In this document: piece after piece, positions 53,062 through 61,783 of the stretch | Position numbering within the stretch: the first letter of the stretch is position 1 | Layout: each line of letters opens with the position of its first letter | NCBI GenBank assembly: GCA_003565625.1 | Contig: PXBD01000045.1 | Coordinates: forward strand, 1-63,053 | Direction: 5' to 3' | Origin: Gammaproteobacteria bacterium | Lineage (GTDB): Bacteria; Pseudomonadota; Gammaproteobacteria; Xanthomonadales; Wenzhouxiangellaceae | DNA: 63,053 nt | Translations under genes and position numbers: made by a program | Notes under the pieces: model-generated | Seen by the model: the letters and a program-made list of their open reading frames with translations, nothing else | Database searches by the model: none | What the model was told of the DNA's origin: nothing

Positions 53062-54468
53062 ATGTCGCGTTTCTTGTCCGCCCTGACCGCAACCGTCCTT
53101 CTGATCGGCTTCGGGACTTTTGCTCCTGCACTGCAAGCCGAGACGCTCACGCCTGCAGTAGCCAACGATTTGCTCAGTGCCTACGAACTTTTGGAAGAAG
53201 AAAAGAGCGCAGAGGCAATCACGGCGCTGAACCGGCTGATGGAGCGCCGCGGCGATCGAATGAGCGAGTTTGACCGGGCTTCTGTCCTGCAAATTCGCGG
53301 ATCGGCCCACATCAACGAGGAAAACCTCGATGCCGCGCTGGCCGATTTCGAACAAGCGCTGCAGCAGAATGCCTTGCCGGCAGAGCAGCAGAATCGCTTG
53401 CGCTTCAACATGGCGCAGTTGTATTTCGTCACCGAGCAGTATGAGCGGTCGATCGAATTTTTCGAAGAGTGGATGGCGCTGGACCCGGAAGAAATTCAGG
53501 CGACCACGTATTTCATGCTGTCCGGGGCGCATTATCAGATTGAAAATTATCAGGAATCCCTGGAAGCGATCACGCAGGCAATCGAGAAATCAGAAGAGCC
53601 CGAGCGGCGCTACTACGAACTGAAGAACGTCCTCTACAGTGAACTGGGCAACATTGTCGACCGCACGACACTCCTCAAGACCATGGTGGGCTATTGGCCC
53701 GATGAACTCAGCTTCTGGCGCCAGTTGTCTTCGCTGTACCTTGAGCAAAACGAGGAGTTGAAATCCTTCAGCGCCCTGGAGTCCGCCTATATCGCCGGCC
53801 TGATTGAAAGCGAGAGCGATATCCTGATCCTTGGACAGTTTTATTCTTCCTTCAACAATCCGTACCGTGGCGCACGCCTGATTTCGCGGGAGATGGATGA
53901 AGGCAATGTGGAGCGCTCGGTTGCCAATCTCGAACTGCTGTCTCAGTTGTGGAGCCAGGCCCGGGAACATCGGCGAGCCATTCCCATCTTGAGCGAGGCG
54001 GCCGGTCTGGCCGATAGCGGCAATCTTTACTTCCGTCTTGGACAGGCCTACCTGGCGACCGAAGACAACGAACAGGCGGCCACGGCGTTTGAGGCGGCCA
54101 TCGAGAAAGGTGGTCTGGAAGATAACCTTGCCGAAGCCTGGATGCTGTTGGGCAATGCGTTGTTCAATCAGGCCGGACCGGGTGACCGGTCGCAGCGCCG
54201 GGCGGCAGATCGCGCTTTCGCCGAGGCGGAACGCTTTGCTTCCACCAGAGGTCAGGCGCGCGACTGGCGTGGCTACATCAGGGCGATTGACGACACGGAA
54301 ACGCGTCAAGCCATGCTCGAGCAAGAGCAGTCTGAGCGTCTCGAAGAAGCCGCGCAGGATCGGTTCCTGACCGCCTGCCGGGCCCAGCAGCTGGCCGGCA
54401 CGACCCTCACCGAGGAATGCCGTACCGTCCTGGAGGCCGCCCGAGAGGCTGAAAACGCCGAACCGTAA
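53062..54468 (+). CDS. Periplasmic TPR protein of the TonB operon
   Basis: A 468-aa protein with a signal peptide (MSRFLSALTATVLLIGFGTFAPALQA). TPR-like helical repeats run from about residue 35 to 360: AEAITALNRLMERRGDRMSEFDRAS, AALADFEQALQQNA and NMAQLYFVTEQYERSIEFFEEWMAL are clear. The C-terminus is acidic. TPR proteins at this position are a regular partner of TtpC-type TonB operons, but their binding partner is unknown. The ATG at 53062 has AGGAG 6 bases upstream; the GTG 3 bases before is less likely. Confidence 0.85.
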   Translation: MSRFLSALTATVLLIGFGTFAPALQAETLTPAVANDLLSAYELLEEEKSAEAITALNRLMERRGDRMSEFDRASVLQIRGSAHINEENLDAALADFEQALQQNALPAEQQNRLRFNMAQLYFVTEQYERSIEFFEEWMALDPEEIQATTYFMLSGAHYQIENYQESLEAITQAIEKSEEPERRYYELKNVLYSELGNIVDRTTLLKTMVGYWPDELSFWRQLSSLYLEQNEELKSFSALESAYIAGLIESESDILILGQFYSSFNNPYRGARLISREMDEGNVERSVANLELLSQLWSQAREHRRAIPILSEAAGLADSGNLYFRLGQAYLATEDNEQAATAFEAAIEKGGLEDNLAEAWMLLGNALFNQAGPGDRSQRRAADRAFAEAERFASTRGQARDWRGYIRAIDDTETRQAMLEQEQSERLEEAAQDRFLTACRAQQLAGTTLTEECRTVLEAAREAENAEP

Positions 54469-54491
54469 GTGGCAGCCTGCCGGTTTGGCCG

Positions 54492-57400
54492 GTGCGAAAA
54501 ATTGGTTTTCACCCAGGCAGGAAAGTGACCGGGACCAAGCGTTCCCCCGAGCGTAACTTGGCGGCAGTGCAGCGCCTTCTGTTGCTGCTCCTGGCGCTGT
54601 TCACTCTGCCGGCGTTTGCCGACGGCTTCCCTGTTTTTCGCCAGATTGGCCTGCTGGATGGTCTTCCGAGCCCGTCTGTTGAAGCCATCGTTCAGGACAA
54701 CTACGGCTATATCTGGATCGCCACCCAGGCCGGTCTGGTGCGCCATGAGGGCGATCGCCTGAACCTGCTGCCGCGCGATCCCGCCCATCCCGATGCGCTG
54801 CCGGCCCAGAATGTTGGGGATTTGCACGCGCACAGCGATGGCATGGTCTGGGCAGCGCTATCCGATCTGGGCGTGGTGGAAATCGGGCCGGATCTGCGCA
54901 TCCGTCGTCACCTGGCGCCAAGCGAGGCTGGCGGGCCCTTGCCTTTCGCCAACGTCTGGTCCATGACGGAAGACTGCGAAGGGCAGCTCTGGATGGCGTT
55001 CAACCAGGGCGGGGTAGGCGTTTACGACCCGCAAAGGGACGTGCTCAGGTTGATTCTTCAGGATGACGAATCGTCCGGGCTGGCCCCGGAGGGATTTCTG
55101 ACCAGTATCCAGACCGACCACCACTGCCGAATCTGGCTGGTTCAGACCACTCAGCTCAGCGTGCTCGATCCGGCTGTTGACCCCGATCGTTTCGAATCGG
55201 TGTTCCGGCCCGATCCGGGCATTCGTCAGCTGCTGTTTGCGGCCTGGATCGCAGAAGACGGAGAGTTCTACCTGACCCAGGGTCCCAATCTGATCCACCT
55301 GGGCTCGATTGATGAACCCCTGGATGAGTTGTCGCCAATCACCATTCCGACGCCGGGTTTTTTCGCTTTTGGCGTCGGCGGCCTCCCGGATGGGCGGGTC
55401 TACCTGACCACGCGCGAGGGGCTGATGCTGGTCGATCCTGCAACGCGTGAGGTTCAGACGATTGAACAGCAGCCGGATGTGCCCTGGAGCCTCACCGGCA
55501 ATCAGCTCCAGGCCGCCCACTTGCTGGATCGGGAAGGGGGTTTGTGGATTGCCGTTCGCAACGAAGGGTTGGTCTATCTTGCGCCGGACCATGCCGCTTT
55601 TCGACGCTACCCGCGGGTCGACCCTGATGCGGGCCGGCTCTGGCTGGAGCGAACACATGCCCTGCGCGCCGCCCGCGATCCTGGCTCGATCTGGGTAGCC
55701 AGCGAGATGGATCGATACCGTCTCGATCTGGAAACGGGTCAGTACACGTCGCTATCGGACCTGTTCGGGTCGTCTTCTCTGCTGCCGGGCGATGCTTTGG
55801 TCAATGATTTGCGCGAGCATGCAGGCGGGTTGCTGGTGATGCAGCAAAACAATCTTTTCTTTGTCGGCCCCGATGCCGAAGAAACCCGCCACGTCGTGGC
55901 CGAAGAAGAGGTGTTCCCGAACCGCCTGAACTTTGCTTTCCCGGCCGACGAACATCGATACTGGATCGGGGCAAACCAGCTTGGAATGTTGCTCCTGGAT
56001 CTGGAGACCGATTCCTGGGAGCAGTTCAATGCCGATCAGGAGGGCAGGCACTTCCTCGCCGAGACTAATCCGCTGGTCATGGCCGAAGGCCCGGCCGGCG
56101 GGCGCTGGATGGCCGGCGCGAACGCGGTGTATCGATACGACTCGGATCAAGGCTTCCGGCGCATGCTGGAATTGACTTCCGGCCCGATTCGTGACCTTGC
56201 CTGGCGCGACGAGCGCTTATGGTTGGCTTCCGATCGAAGCTTGTTGTCATTCGATCTCGAGGACGATCGGCTGATAGCCCGGGACGAGGTCAATCTGAGC
56301 TCTATTAACGAACGCTCCACCCTGCTGCGGATTCTGGTCCTTCCCGAGCACCCTGGCGAGCTGTGGCTTGTTCTGCGCACCGCGGTAGTCCGCTACGACC
56401 TGGCAACCGGTCGTTTCCGAAGCTATACGCCGGCCGACGGCCTCGCCGTGGCCGAATTCAGTCCGCAAGCGGTGGATGTGCTGGACGACGGCCGCATCGT
56501 TGTCGGTGGCGCCCGGGGCGTGGTCACGATTGATCCCAGCCAGCTGCGCGGTCAGCGGGTCGAGCCACCGGTGCATTTGCGCTCGATCACGGCGGCCGAC
56601 CTCGCGGTTTCGCTGGCGCCGGGGGAGCGCGAACTGCTCGCGCTGGACTGGCAGCGTAACTCCGTACGCTTTGAATTTTCCGCCCTGACTTACGTCGCCT
56701 CGGATCAGGTTCGCTACCGGGTTCAACTGGAGGGTTGGGATGATGACTGGCTGGATCTGGGTCGCCAGTCGAATATGTATTACAGCAACCTGCCTCCCGG
56801 ACGCTACCGTTTCCAGGTCGAGGCCGCTACGGAAGACGGCGTGTGGGGTGAGCAGGGCGACGAGTTCATGTTCCACATCGAGCGGCCGCCATGGCGCTCT
56901 GACGCCGCGCTGGCTGGTTACGCCGTCCTGCTGCTGGGCGGGGGCGCTGTGTCCTGGCGTCAGATTCGAAGTTCGGCACGGCGTCGGCGCCAGCTGCGCG
57001 AGGCCTCCCAAAAACGCTTGCTGGCCGAAGGCCAGCGCCAGCTGATCCAGCGCCTCAATGGCAACCTCGATCCACTGCCCCTGGCGGCCTGTATTGCGGC
57101 CGATGTGCAGCGTCTCACCGCTGCCCGCAGTGCCACCCTGGGCTATGTCCACGAACTCATGCCCGAGGAACTGGTCACCGGAGACAACCGCGAGCCATTG
57201 TCGCGAGAGATGTGGGACGAACGTCTGCGCGCCGCCAATGGCCAGCAGGAACAAGCGGTGGTCCTCGAGGCTGACAACGCAATCGTTGCGCGAGTTCTGC
57301 TGGTCGCGCCGCCGGCCGGTTTTGCGCCCGATCACGACCAGCGTCTGGCCTTGCTGCTGGACGTGGCCGGGCAAGCGTTGCACAACGCGATCCTGTTGCA

Positions 57401-58496
57401 GCGGGTGCGCACCCTGGCCGAGCGTGCCGAGCAGGCCAGCCGGGCCAAGTCGGAATTCCTGGCCACCATGAGTCACGAGATCCGTACCCCCTTGCACGGG
57501 GTCCTGGGCATGACCGAACTGCTTCACTTGGACCAGGATGCGGCCGGGCGCCGGGATTTGCTGCGCACTCTGCGTTCGTCCGGCCAACAACTGCAGCGCA
57601 TCATTGACGATGTGCTCGACATCTCGCGCATTGAGGCCGGCCGTCTGACGCTGCAGCGCGAACCCTTCGAGATCATTTCGCTGCTTGAGCAAGTCGTCGA
57701 TCTGCACGCTTCCAATGCCGCCACCAAGGGCCTGGATTTGCGCCTGCTGCTGGCAGCCGAGTTTCCGGTCGCGGCGATGGGCGACGCCGGACGCCTGGCG
57801 CAGATTCTCGGCAACCTGGTCAATAACGCGGTCAAGTTCACCCGAACCGGCTGGGTTGAGCTGGCCGCCACCCTGGATACCGATGGCGGTTTGTTGCTGA
57901 GCGTGACCGATACCGGCCCCGGCATACCCAGCGCGCAGCGCGAGCGCCTGTTCCAGCCCTTCAGCCAGCTGGACGCCAGCCTGACCCGGGCCCACAGCGG
58001 TTCCGGACTCGGTCTGGCCATTTGCCGCCGGCTGGCCGAAGGCCTCGGAGCGGAACTGCGCTTGTGCGATGGCAACATGCCGGGCAGTCGCTTCGAATTG
58101 CATCTGGCAGCCCCCTCCGTGGCCCGCTTCAAGCCGCCGACCCGGCTGCTGGACGGGGTTCGTCTGAACGCGCTGGTCGATGAGTCCACCCATGCCATCC
58201 TGCTCGAACTGTCCCGACGCTGGGGATTTGATTTGGCTAACGGCTGGGACGCCGAGCCGTGTGCCGGTTCGGTCGTGTTCTTCGACGATCGTCATGGCGA
58301 TGCCGTCCAGGCCGCGGCTGGCTGGCTGGCGGCCGGTGCCCGGCTGCTTTGCCTGGAACGCCCCCGTCCGGAGCCGTCCGCTGACCCGCTCTCGCCGGCA
58401 ATGCGAGCCGCTGCCGGCAGTGTGCGCTGGCCGCTGGTTGAATCGCGCCTGATCGCGGCCCTGGTGGACCGGAGGCTGGGGCTGACCGAGGAATAA
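54492..58496 (+). CDS. Two-component propeller hybrid-like sensor histidine kinase
   Basis: A very large (1334 aa) kinase. After a signal peptide, a periplasmic two-component-regulator propeller of about 14 blades (about 45-680; blade motifs such as GYIWIATQAGLVRHEG) leads to a Y_Y_Y domain and one membrane helix (about 806-823). A GAF-like region and the HisKA domain follow, H995 in ATMSHEIRTPLHG, then HATPase with NNAVKFT, DTGPGIP and SGSGLGLAICRRL. The tail (about 1220-1330) looks like a degenerate receiver: acidic pair in LVDES, FFDD at the phosphoacceptor site, WP for the usual KP. The GTG at 54492 is the longest start; GTG 54525 is also possible. It follows the TonB operon. Confidence 0.9.
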   Translation: MRKIGFHPGRKVTGTKRSPERNLAAVQRLLLLLLALFTLPAFADGFPVFRQIGLLDGLPSPSVEAIVQDNYGYIWIATQAGLVRHEGDRLNLLPRDPAHPDALPAQNVGDLHAHSDGMVWAALSDLGVVEIGPDLRIRRHLAPSEAGGPLPFANVWSMTEDCEGQLWMAFNQGGVGVYDPQRDVLRLILQDDESSGLAPEGFLTSIQTDHHCRIWLVQTTQLSVLDPAVDPDRFESVFRPDPGIRQLLFAAWIAEDGEFYLTQGPNLIHLGSIDEPLDELSPITIPTPGFFAFGVGGLPDGRVYLTTREGLMLVDPATREVQTIEQQPDVPWSLTGNQLQAAHLLDREGGLWIAVRNEGLVYLAPDHAAFRRYPRVDPDAGRLWLERTHALRAARDPGSIWVASEMDRYRLDLETGQYTSLSDLFGSSSLLPGDALVNDLREHAGGLLVMQQNNLFFVGPDAEETRHVVAEEEVFPNRLNFAFPADEHRYWIGANQLGMLLLDLETDSWEQFNADQEGRHFLAETNPLVMAEGPAGGRWMAGANAVYRYDSDQGFRRMLELTSGPIRDLAWRDERLWLASDRSLLSFDLEDDRLIARDEVNLSSINERSTLLRILVLPEHPGELWLVLRTAVVRYDLATGRFRSYTPADGLAVAEFSPQAVDVLDDGRIVVGGARGVVTIDPSQLRGQRVEPPVHLRSITAADLAVSLAPGERELLALDWQRNSVRFEFSALTYVASDQVRYRVQLEGWDDDWLDLGRQSNMYYSNLPPGRYRFQVEAATEDGVWGEQGDEFMFHIERPPWRSDAALAGYAVLLLGGGAVSWRQIRSSARRRRQLREASQKRLLAEGQRQLIQRLNGNLDPLPLAACIAADVQRLTAARSATLGYVHELMPEELVTGDNREPLSREMWDERLRAANGQQEQAVVLEADNAIVARVLLVAPPAGFAPDHDQRLALLLDVAGQALHNAILLQRVRTLAERAEQASRAKSEFLATMSHEIRTPLHGVLGMTELLHLDQDAAGRRDLLRTLRSSGQQLQRIIDDVLDISRIEAGRLTLQREPFEIISLLEQVVDLHASNAATKGLDLRLLLAAEFPVAAMGDAGRLAQILGNLVNNAVKFTRTGWVELAATLDTDGGLLLSVTDTGPGIPSAQRERLFQPFSQLDASLTRAHSGSGLGLAICRRLAEGLGAELRLCDGNMPGSRFELHLAAPSVARFKPPTRLLDGVRLNALVDESTHAILLELSRRWGFDLANGWDAEPCAGSVVFFDDRHGDAVQAAAGWLAAGARLLCLERPRPEPSADPLSPAMRAAAGSVRWPLVESRLIAALVDRRLGLTEE

Positions 58497-58575
58497 ATCC
58501 TTGCGCCCAGCGCGCTGGAGTTTTGCCGCCCGGAAAGAGTACACTCCGAATCTACTGTTTTCCCAGGACTGGCTC

Positions 58576-59157
58576 ATGGAATGGATTGCACTGGCTTTGA
58601 TCGCCGCGGTGGCGCTGTTTGCCGTCGTTATCTACAACCGCCTGGTTGCCGCCCGCAACCGCTACAAGAACGCTTTCGCCCAGATTGATGTGCAGTTGAC
58701 CCGACGTCACGACCTGATCCCCAACCTGGTCGAGGTCGCGAAGAAATACATGGGTCACGAGCGCGAAACCCTGGAGGCGGTCATTCAGGCGCGCAACGGG
58801 GCGGTCAGCCAGCTCAAGACGGCTGCCGGTGATCCGACCAACCCGGAAGCGATGAAAAAACTCGGTGCCGCCGAGCAGGGTCTGTCCGGAGCGCTGGGCC
58901 GCTTGTTTGCGCTGTCGGAAAACTACCCCGACCTGAAGGCCAACCAGAACATGATGCAGTTGTCTGAAGAGCTCACCAGCACCGAGAATCGGGTGGCGTT
59001 CGCGCGCCAGGGGTTCAACGATGCGGTGATGAATTACAACATTCTGCGCGAGAGTTTCCCCAACAACCTGATTGCCGGCAGCTTCAACTTTCAGCCGGCG
59101 CAGTTGCTGGATATCGAGGACCCGGCCAAGCGCGAACCAGTCAAGGTCAGTTTCTGA
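58576..59157 (+). CDS. lemA: LemA family protein
   Basis: A 193-aa protein: one N-terminal membrane helix, then a long helical bundle. It matches LemA: YNRLVAARNRYKNAFAQIDVQLTRRHDLIPNLVE, the ARNGAVSQLKTAAGDP segment, and AGSFNFQPAQLLDIEDPAKREPVKVSF at the end. LemA proteins sit in the membrane with their bulk facing the periplasm and pair with M48 metallopeptidases. The M48 gene here follows directly in the same reading frame. The ATG at 58576 fits the family start; a weak TACACT-type -10 lies 31 bases upstream. Confidence 0.92.
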   Translation: MEWIALALIAAVALFAVVIYNRLVAARNRYKNAFAQIDVQLTRRHDLIPNLVEVAKKYMGHERETLEAVIQARNGAVSQLKTAAGDPTNPEAMKKLGAAEQGLSGALGRLFALSENYPDLKANQNMMQLSEELTSTENRVAFARQGFNDAVMNYNILRESFPNNLIAGSFNFQPAQLLDIEDPAKREPVKVSF

Positions 59158-59238
59158 TCGAATCGGGGGAACTTCTTCGAGCACCAGGACCGGGCCCGGC
59201 GTCAGAGCCGATTCCTGGTCGCGCTGTTCGGGCTGGCG

Positions 59239-61092
59239 GTGATCGTGATCATCCTGGCCGTCAACCTGGTGGTGCTTCTCACCCTCGGTATGCCCAACGC
59301 GGCGGCCGAACCGGTGGGCGCCGATTTCCTGCGCGCCAATGCCGGGATGATTGCCCCCACCACGCTGATCACCGGCGCCATCATCGGCCTGGCCAGTCTG
59401 TATCGCAGCCTGCAGCTGCGCTCAGGCGGCGGCGAAGTCGCCCGCTCGCTGGGCGGGACTCCGGTGGACCCGGCAACGACCGACCCACTGCGTAGACGCC
59501 TGTACAACGTTGTCGAGGAAATGGCCATCGCGGCCGGTGTGCCGGTGCCCGAGGTATTCGTGCTGGAACACGAGCAAGGGATCAATGCATTTGCCGCCGG
59601 GTATTCCCCTGCCGATGCCGCAGTGGCCGTGACCCGGGGAACCCTGGAACACCTGAACCGCGATGAATTGCAGGGCGTCATCGCCCACGAGTTCAGCCAT
59701 ATCTTCAACGGCGATATGCGCCTGAACATCCGCCTGGTCGGCTTCCTGTTCGGGATCCTGGTAATTGCGGTGATCGGCCGGCGGCTGTTGTTTACGGCCC
59801 GCTATGCGCGTGATTCGCGCAATGCCGCACCGGCGGTGATGATGGGCCTGGTGGTGGTCTTGATCGGCTATGCCGGCCTGTTTTTCGCGCGCTGGATCAA
59901 GGCGGCGGTGTCGCGCCAGCGGGAGTTCCTGGCCGACGCCTCCGCCGTGCAGTTCACGCGCAACCCGGATGGTGTGGCCGGCGCTCTGAAAAAAATCGGC
60001 GCGCTGTACGCCAGTTCGTTCATGACCAGCGATGCCGAAGAAATCGGTCACATGCTGTTTGCCCGCGGCATGGGCCGGCAGTTGTTTGCAACCCATCCGC
60101 CGCTGGACGAACGAATCCAGGCCATTGATCCGGGTTACGAGCCGTCCCAACTCAAAGAGGTTGCGGAGCGTCTGAGCCGTCACTCCCAGGCTCGCCAGGC
60201 GGCACAAGAGCAGAGCGCGGAGCCAAGCACAGGCGGCCCCGGAGGCCTGGCGCTCGACCCCGATCAACTGGCAGAGCGGATCGGTCAGCCGGGTCTGAAC
60301 CAGGTCTTCCTCGCCGCTGCCCTGACCGCCGCCATGCCGCAGCCGCTGGAGCGTGCCGCCCACTCCGACGAATGGGCGCCGGAACTGGTCTGTTTCCTGC
60401 TGCTCAGCGGCGATCCGGAAGTTCGGGAAGAACAACTGCTGTTGGTTACCCGTGCCATGGGTAGTGAAAGCGAACGCCAGGTCGCGGTGTTGTGGCGGGA
60501 AGGTCAGCAGCTGACCCGACGCCAGCGCCTGCCGCTGCTGGAAATGGCGTTCCCCGCGTTGCGCAGGCGGCCTGAGAAAGATCTGATCGACTTGCTTCGC
60601 CTCATTGAACAATTGGTTGCCTGTGAAGGCCGCATCGATGTGTTCGAGTACAGCCTGGCGCGGCTGACCGCCCGTCAGATCAAGGATGCGCTGCAGCCCG
60701 GACGCGTTCGCCCGGGCGGATCCAAAACGCTGAGCCAGCGTCAGGACGAGGTCATCACGGTTTTTGGCATTCTGGCCTGGCACGGTCACCGCGACGAGCC
60801 CGCGCTGGCGCTGGCGGCGTTTCAGGCCGGTCTCGAGGGCTTGATCAGTCCGGCGCCCGGGGCCCTGCCGTCAACGGAGGGCTGGCCGGAAAAACTGGAT
60901 CGGGCGCTGGCCCGACTGGACGACCTGTCGCCGAAAGCCAAGCAGACGCTTGTGGCTGGGCTGGCGCGCTGCGCAATGCACGATGATCATCTGGCTGACC
61001 AGGAAATGGAACTCTTGCGCGTGATCTGCGGGCTGATCCACGTGCCCCTGCCGCTGCTGGATGCAGCGCCTGAATCGTCCCCGGCCTCGTGA
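59239..61092 (+). CDS. M48 family metallopeptidase (HtpX-like), start codon unresolved
   Basis: A 617-aa peptidase read from the GTG at 59239. A membrane region precedes the zinc site HEFSH (150-154), followed by further membrane segments, then REFLADASAVQFTRNPDG, which holds the third zinc ligand. The last 250 residues are a helical extension, TerB-like at the end (LARCAMHDDHLADQEMELLRVICGLI). The conserved family N-terminus NFFEHQDRARRQSRFLV is readable upstream (from 59170), in frame, but with no ATG, GTG or TTG before it; the codon before N is GGG. Read from 59239, the first membrane helix is cut. LemA and this gene probably act together in membrane protein quality control. Confidence 0.85.
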   Translation: MIVIILAVNLVVLLTLGMPNAAAEPVGADFLRANAGMIAPTTLITGAIIGLASLYRSLQLRSGGGEVARSLGGTPVDPATTDPLRRRLYNVVEEMAIAAGVPVPEVFVLEHEQGINAFAAGYSPADAAVAVTRGTLEHLNRDELQGVIAHEFSHIFNGDMRLNIRLVGFLFGILVIAVIGRRLLFTARYARDSRNAAPAVMMGLVVVLIGYAGLFFARWIKAAVSRQREFLADASAVQFTRNPDGVAGALKKIGALYASSFMTSDAEEIGHMLFARGMGRQLFATHPPLDERIQAIDPGYEPSQLKEVAERLSRHSQARQAAQEQSAEPSTGGPGGLALDPDQLAERIGQPGLNQVFLAAALTAAMPQPLERAAHSDEWAPELVCFLLLSGDPEVREEQLLLVTRAMGSESERQVAVLWREGQQLTRRQRLPLLEMAFPALRRRPEKDLIDLLRLIEQLVACEGRIDVFEYSLARLTARQIKDALQPGRVRPGGSKTLSQRQDEVITVFGILAWHGHRDEPALALAAFQAGLEGLISPAPGALPSTEGWPEKLDRALARLDDLSPKAKQTLVAGLARCAMHDDHLADQEMELLRVICGLIHVPLPLLDAAPESSPAS

Positions 61093-61102
61093 CGACGTAC
61101 TC

Positions 61103-61366
61103 GTGTACCCCGTCGTTAATCCTGTGACTTTCAGCGAGTCGGAAAGCGCTCAGCTGCAAGGCAGCGCTCGCAGGGAATGCTTATTGCCTTTCCAAGAGAG
61201 CTAACGCCACAGATGAGCGCTTTCCGGCTCGCCCTTCGGGAGTGCGTCTGAGTCGACAACTCTGCGTTGCGAACCTTGAAAAGGGCCAACCATTTCCTGC
61301 GGTTCGCGCCTTGATTCGTCGACTCAGTCACACTCTGAAAGTCACAGGATTAACGACGGGGTACAC
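61103..61366. mobile_element. 264-bp element closed by a perfect 32-bp inverted repeat (MITE-like)
   Basis: The outer arms (61103-61134 and 61335-61366) are perfect reverse complements over 32 bases, beginning GTGTACCCCGTCGTTAATCC. Two inner structured arms lie within: 61135-61152 with 61214-61231 (17 of 18 matches, the mismatch a G-U pair in RNA), and 61248-61257 with 61318-61327 (perfect CTGAGTCGAC), which contains a further GCGAACC/GGTTCGC stem (61269-61275, 61301-61307). The element fills almost the whole 304-base gap between the convergent M48 and lipoprotein genes. A non-autonomous transposable element or structured RNA is likely. A GTAC palindrome at each end could be target duplication, but is ambiguous. 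Confidence 0.65.
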
Positions 61367-61396
61367 TAGCCTGAAAAGACTGTGCCGACCGGTCGC

Positions 61397-61633
61397 TCAG
61401 CGCTCGACCGTTGTCTCCACGGAGAACTCGAGCGTGCGTTCCCTGACCCGTGTTGGCGGGTTGATCCACACGATACGCACGCCTGTGCGCGAGGCCGCCC
61501 GTTCCACACCGGAGACATGCTCACTGTTGATTTCTCGCGTCTTGGTCTGGGCGAGGTCGGTAGTAGCGCAGCCGGCTGTAAGACCGGCCACGGCAACGAC
61601 GGCGGCAGCAACGCGAAAGTGACGAATCGACAT
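61397..61633 (-). CDS. Small lipoprotein of unknown function
   Basis: A 78-aa protein with a signal peptide and lipobox (AVAGLTAGC, lipidated cysteine at about residue 22). The mature part, ATTDLAQTKTREINSEHVSGVERAASRTGVRIVWINPP, ends EFSVETTVER. I recognise no domain. The ATG at 61633 is chosen over an upstream in-frame codon because the signal peptide starts there and an AGGAG ribosome site lies 8 bases before it. It is divergent from ggt, and its 3' end abuts the inverted-repeat element. Confidence 0.7.
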   Translation of the reverse strand: MSIRHFRVAAAVVAVAGLTAGCATTDLAQTKTREINSEHVSGVERAASRTGVRIVWINPPTRVRERTLEFSVETTVER

Positions 61634-61694
61634 CCTGCATTCTCCTCGGGTAACCGCGATAAGCCAAAACCAGATCATACACCGGGCCAAACCA

Positions 61695-61750
61695 GGCGCC
61701 GTTACGGCGCCAAACAATCAGCCAACGGTTGGCAGATGCTGCGGTATGAT
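61695..61750. promoter_or_regulatory. Hairpin, palindrome and possible -10 between the lipoprotein gene and ggt
   Basis: A GC stem GGCGCCG/CGGCGCC with a TTA loop (61695-61711) and a short palindrome GCCAACGGTTGGC (61721-61733) lie between the two divergent genes. TATGAT (61745-61750) could serve as a -10 for ggt, 33 bases from its ATG, but no -35 is visible. Roles are unproven. Confidence 0.3.
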
Positions 61751-61783
61751 TTGCCACCGAATCACAAGTTTCTGGAGACCTTG

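Noticed and set aside
56247..58577. Long antisense reading frame opposite the propeller kinase
   Set aside because: The sense frame has full propeller, kinase and ATPase motifs; the opposite frame shows no domain and is a shadow of high-GC coding DNA.
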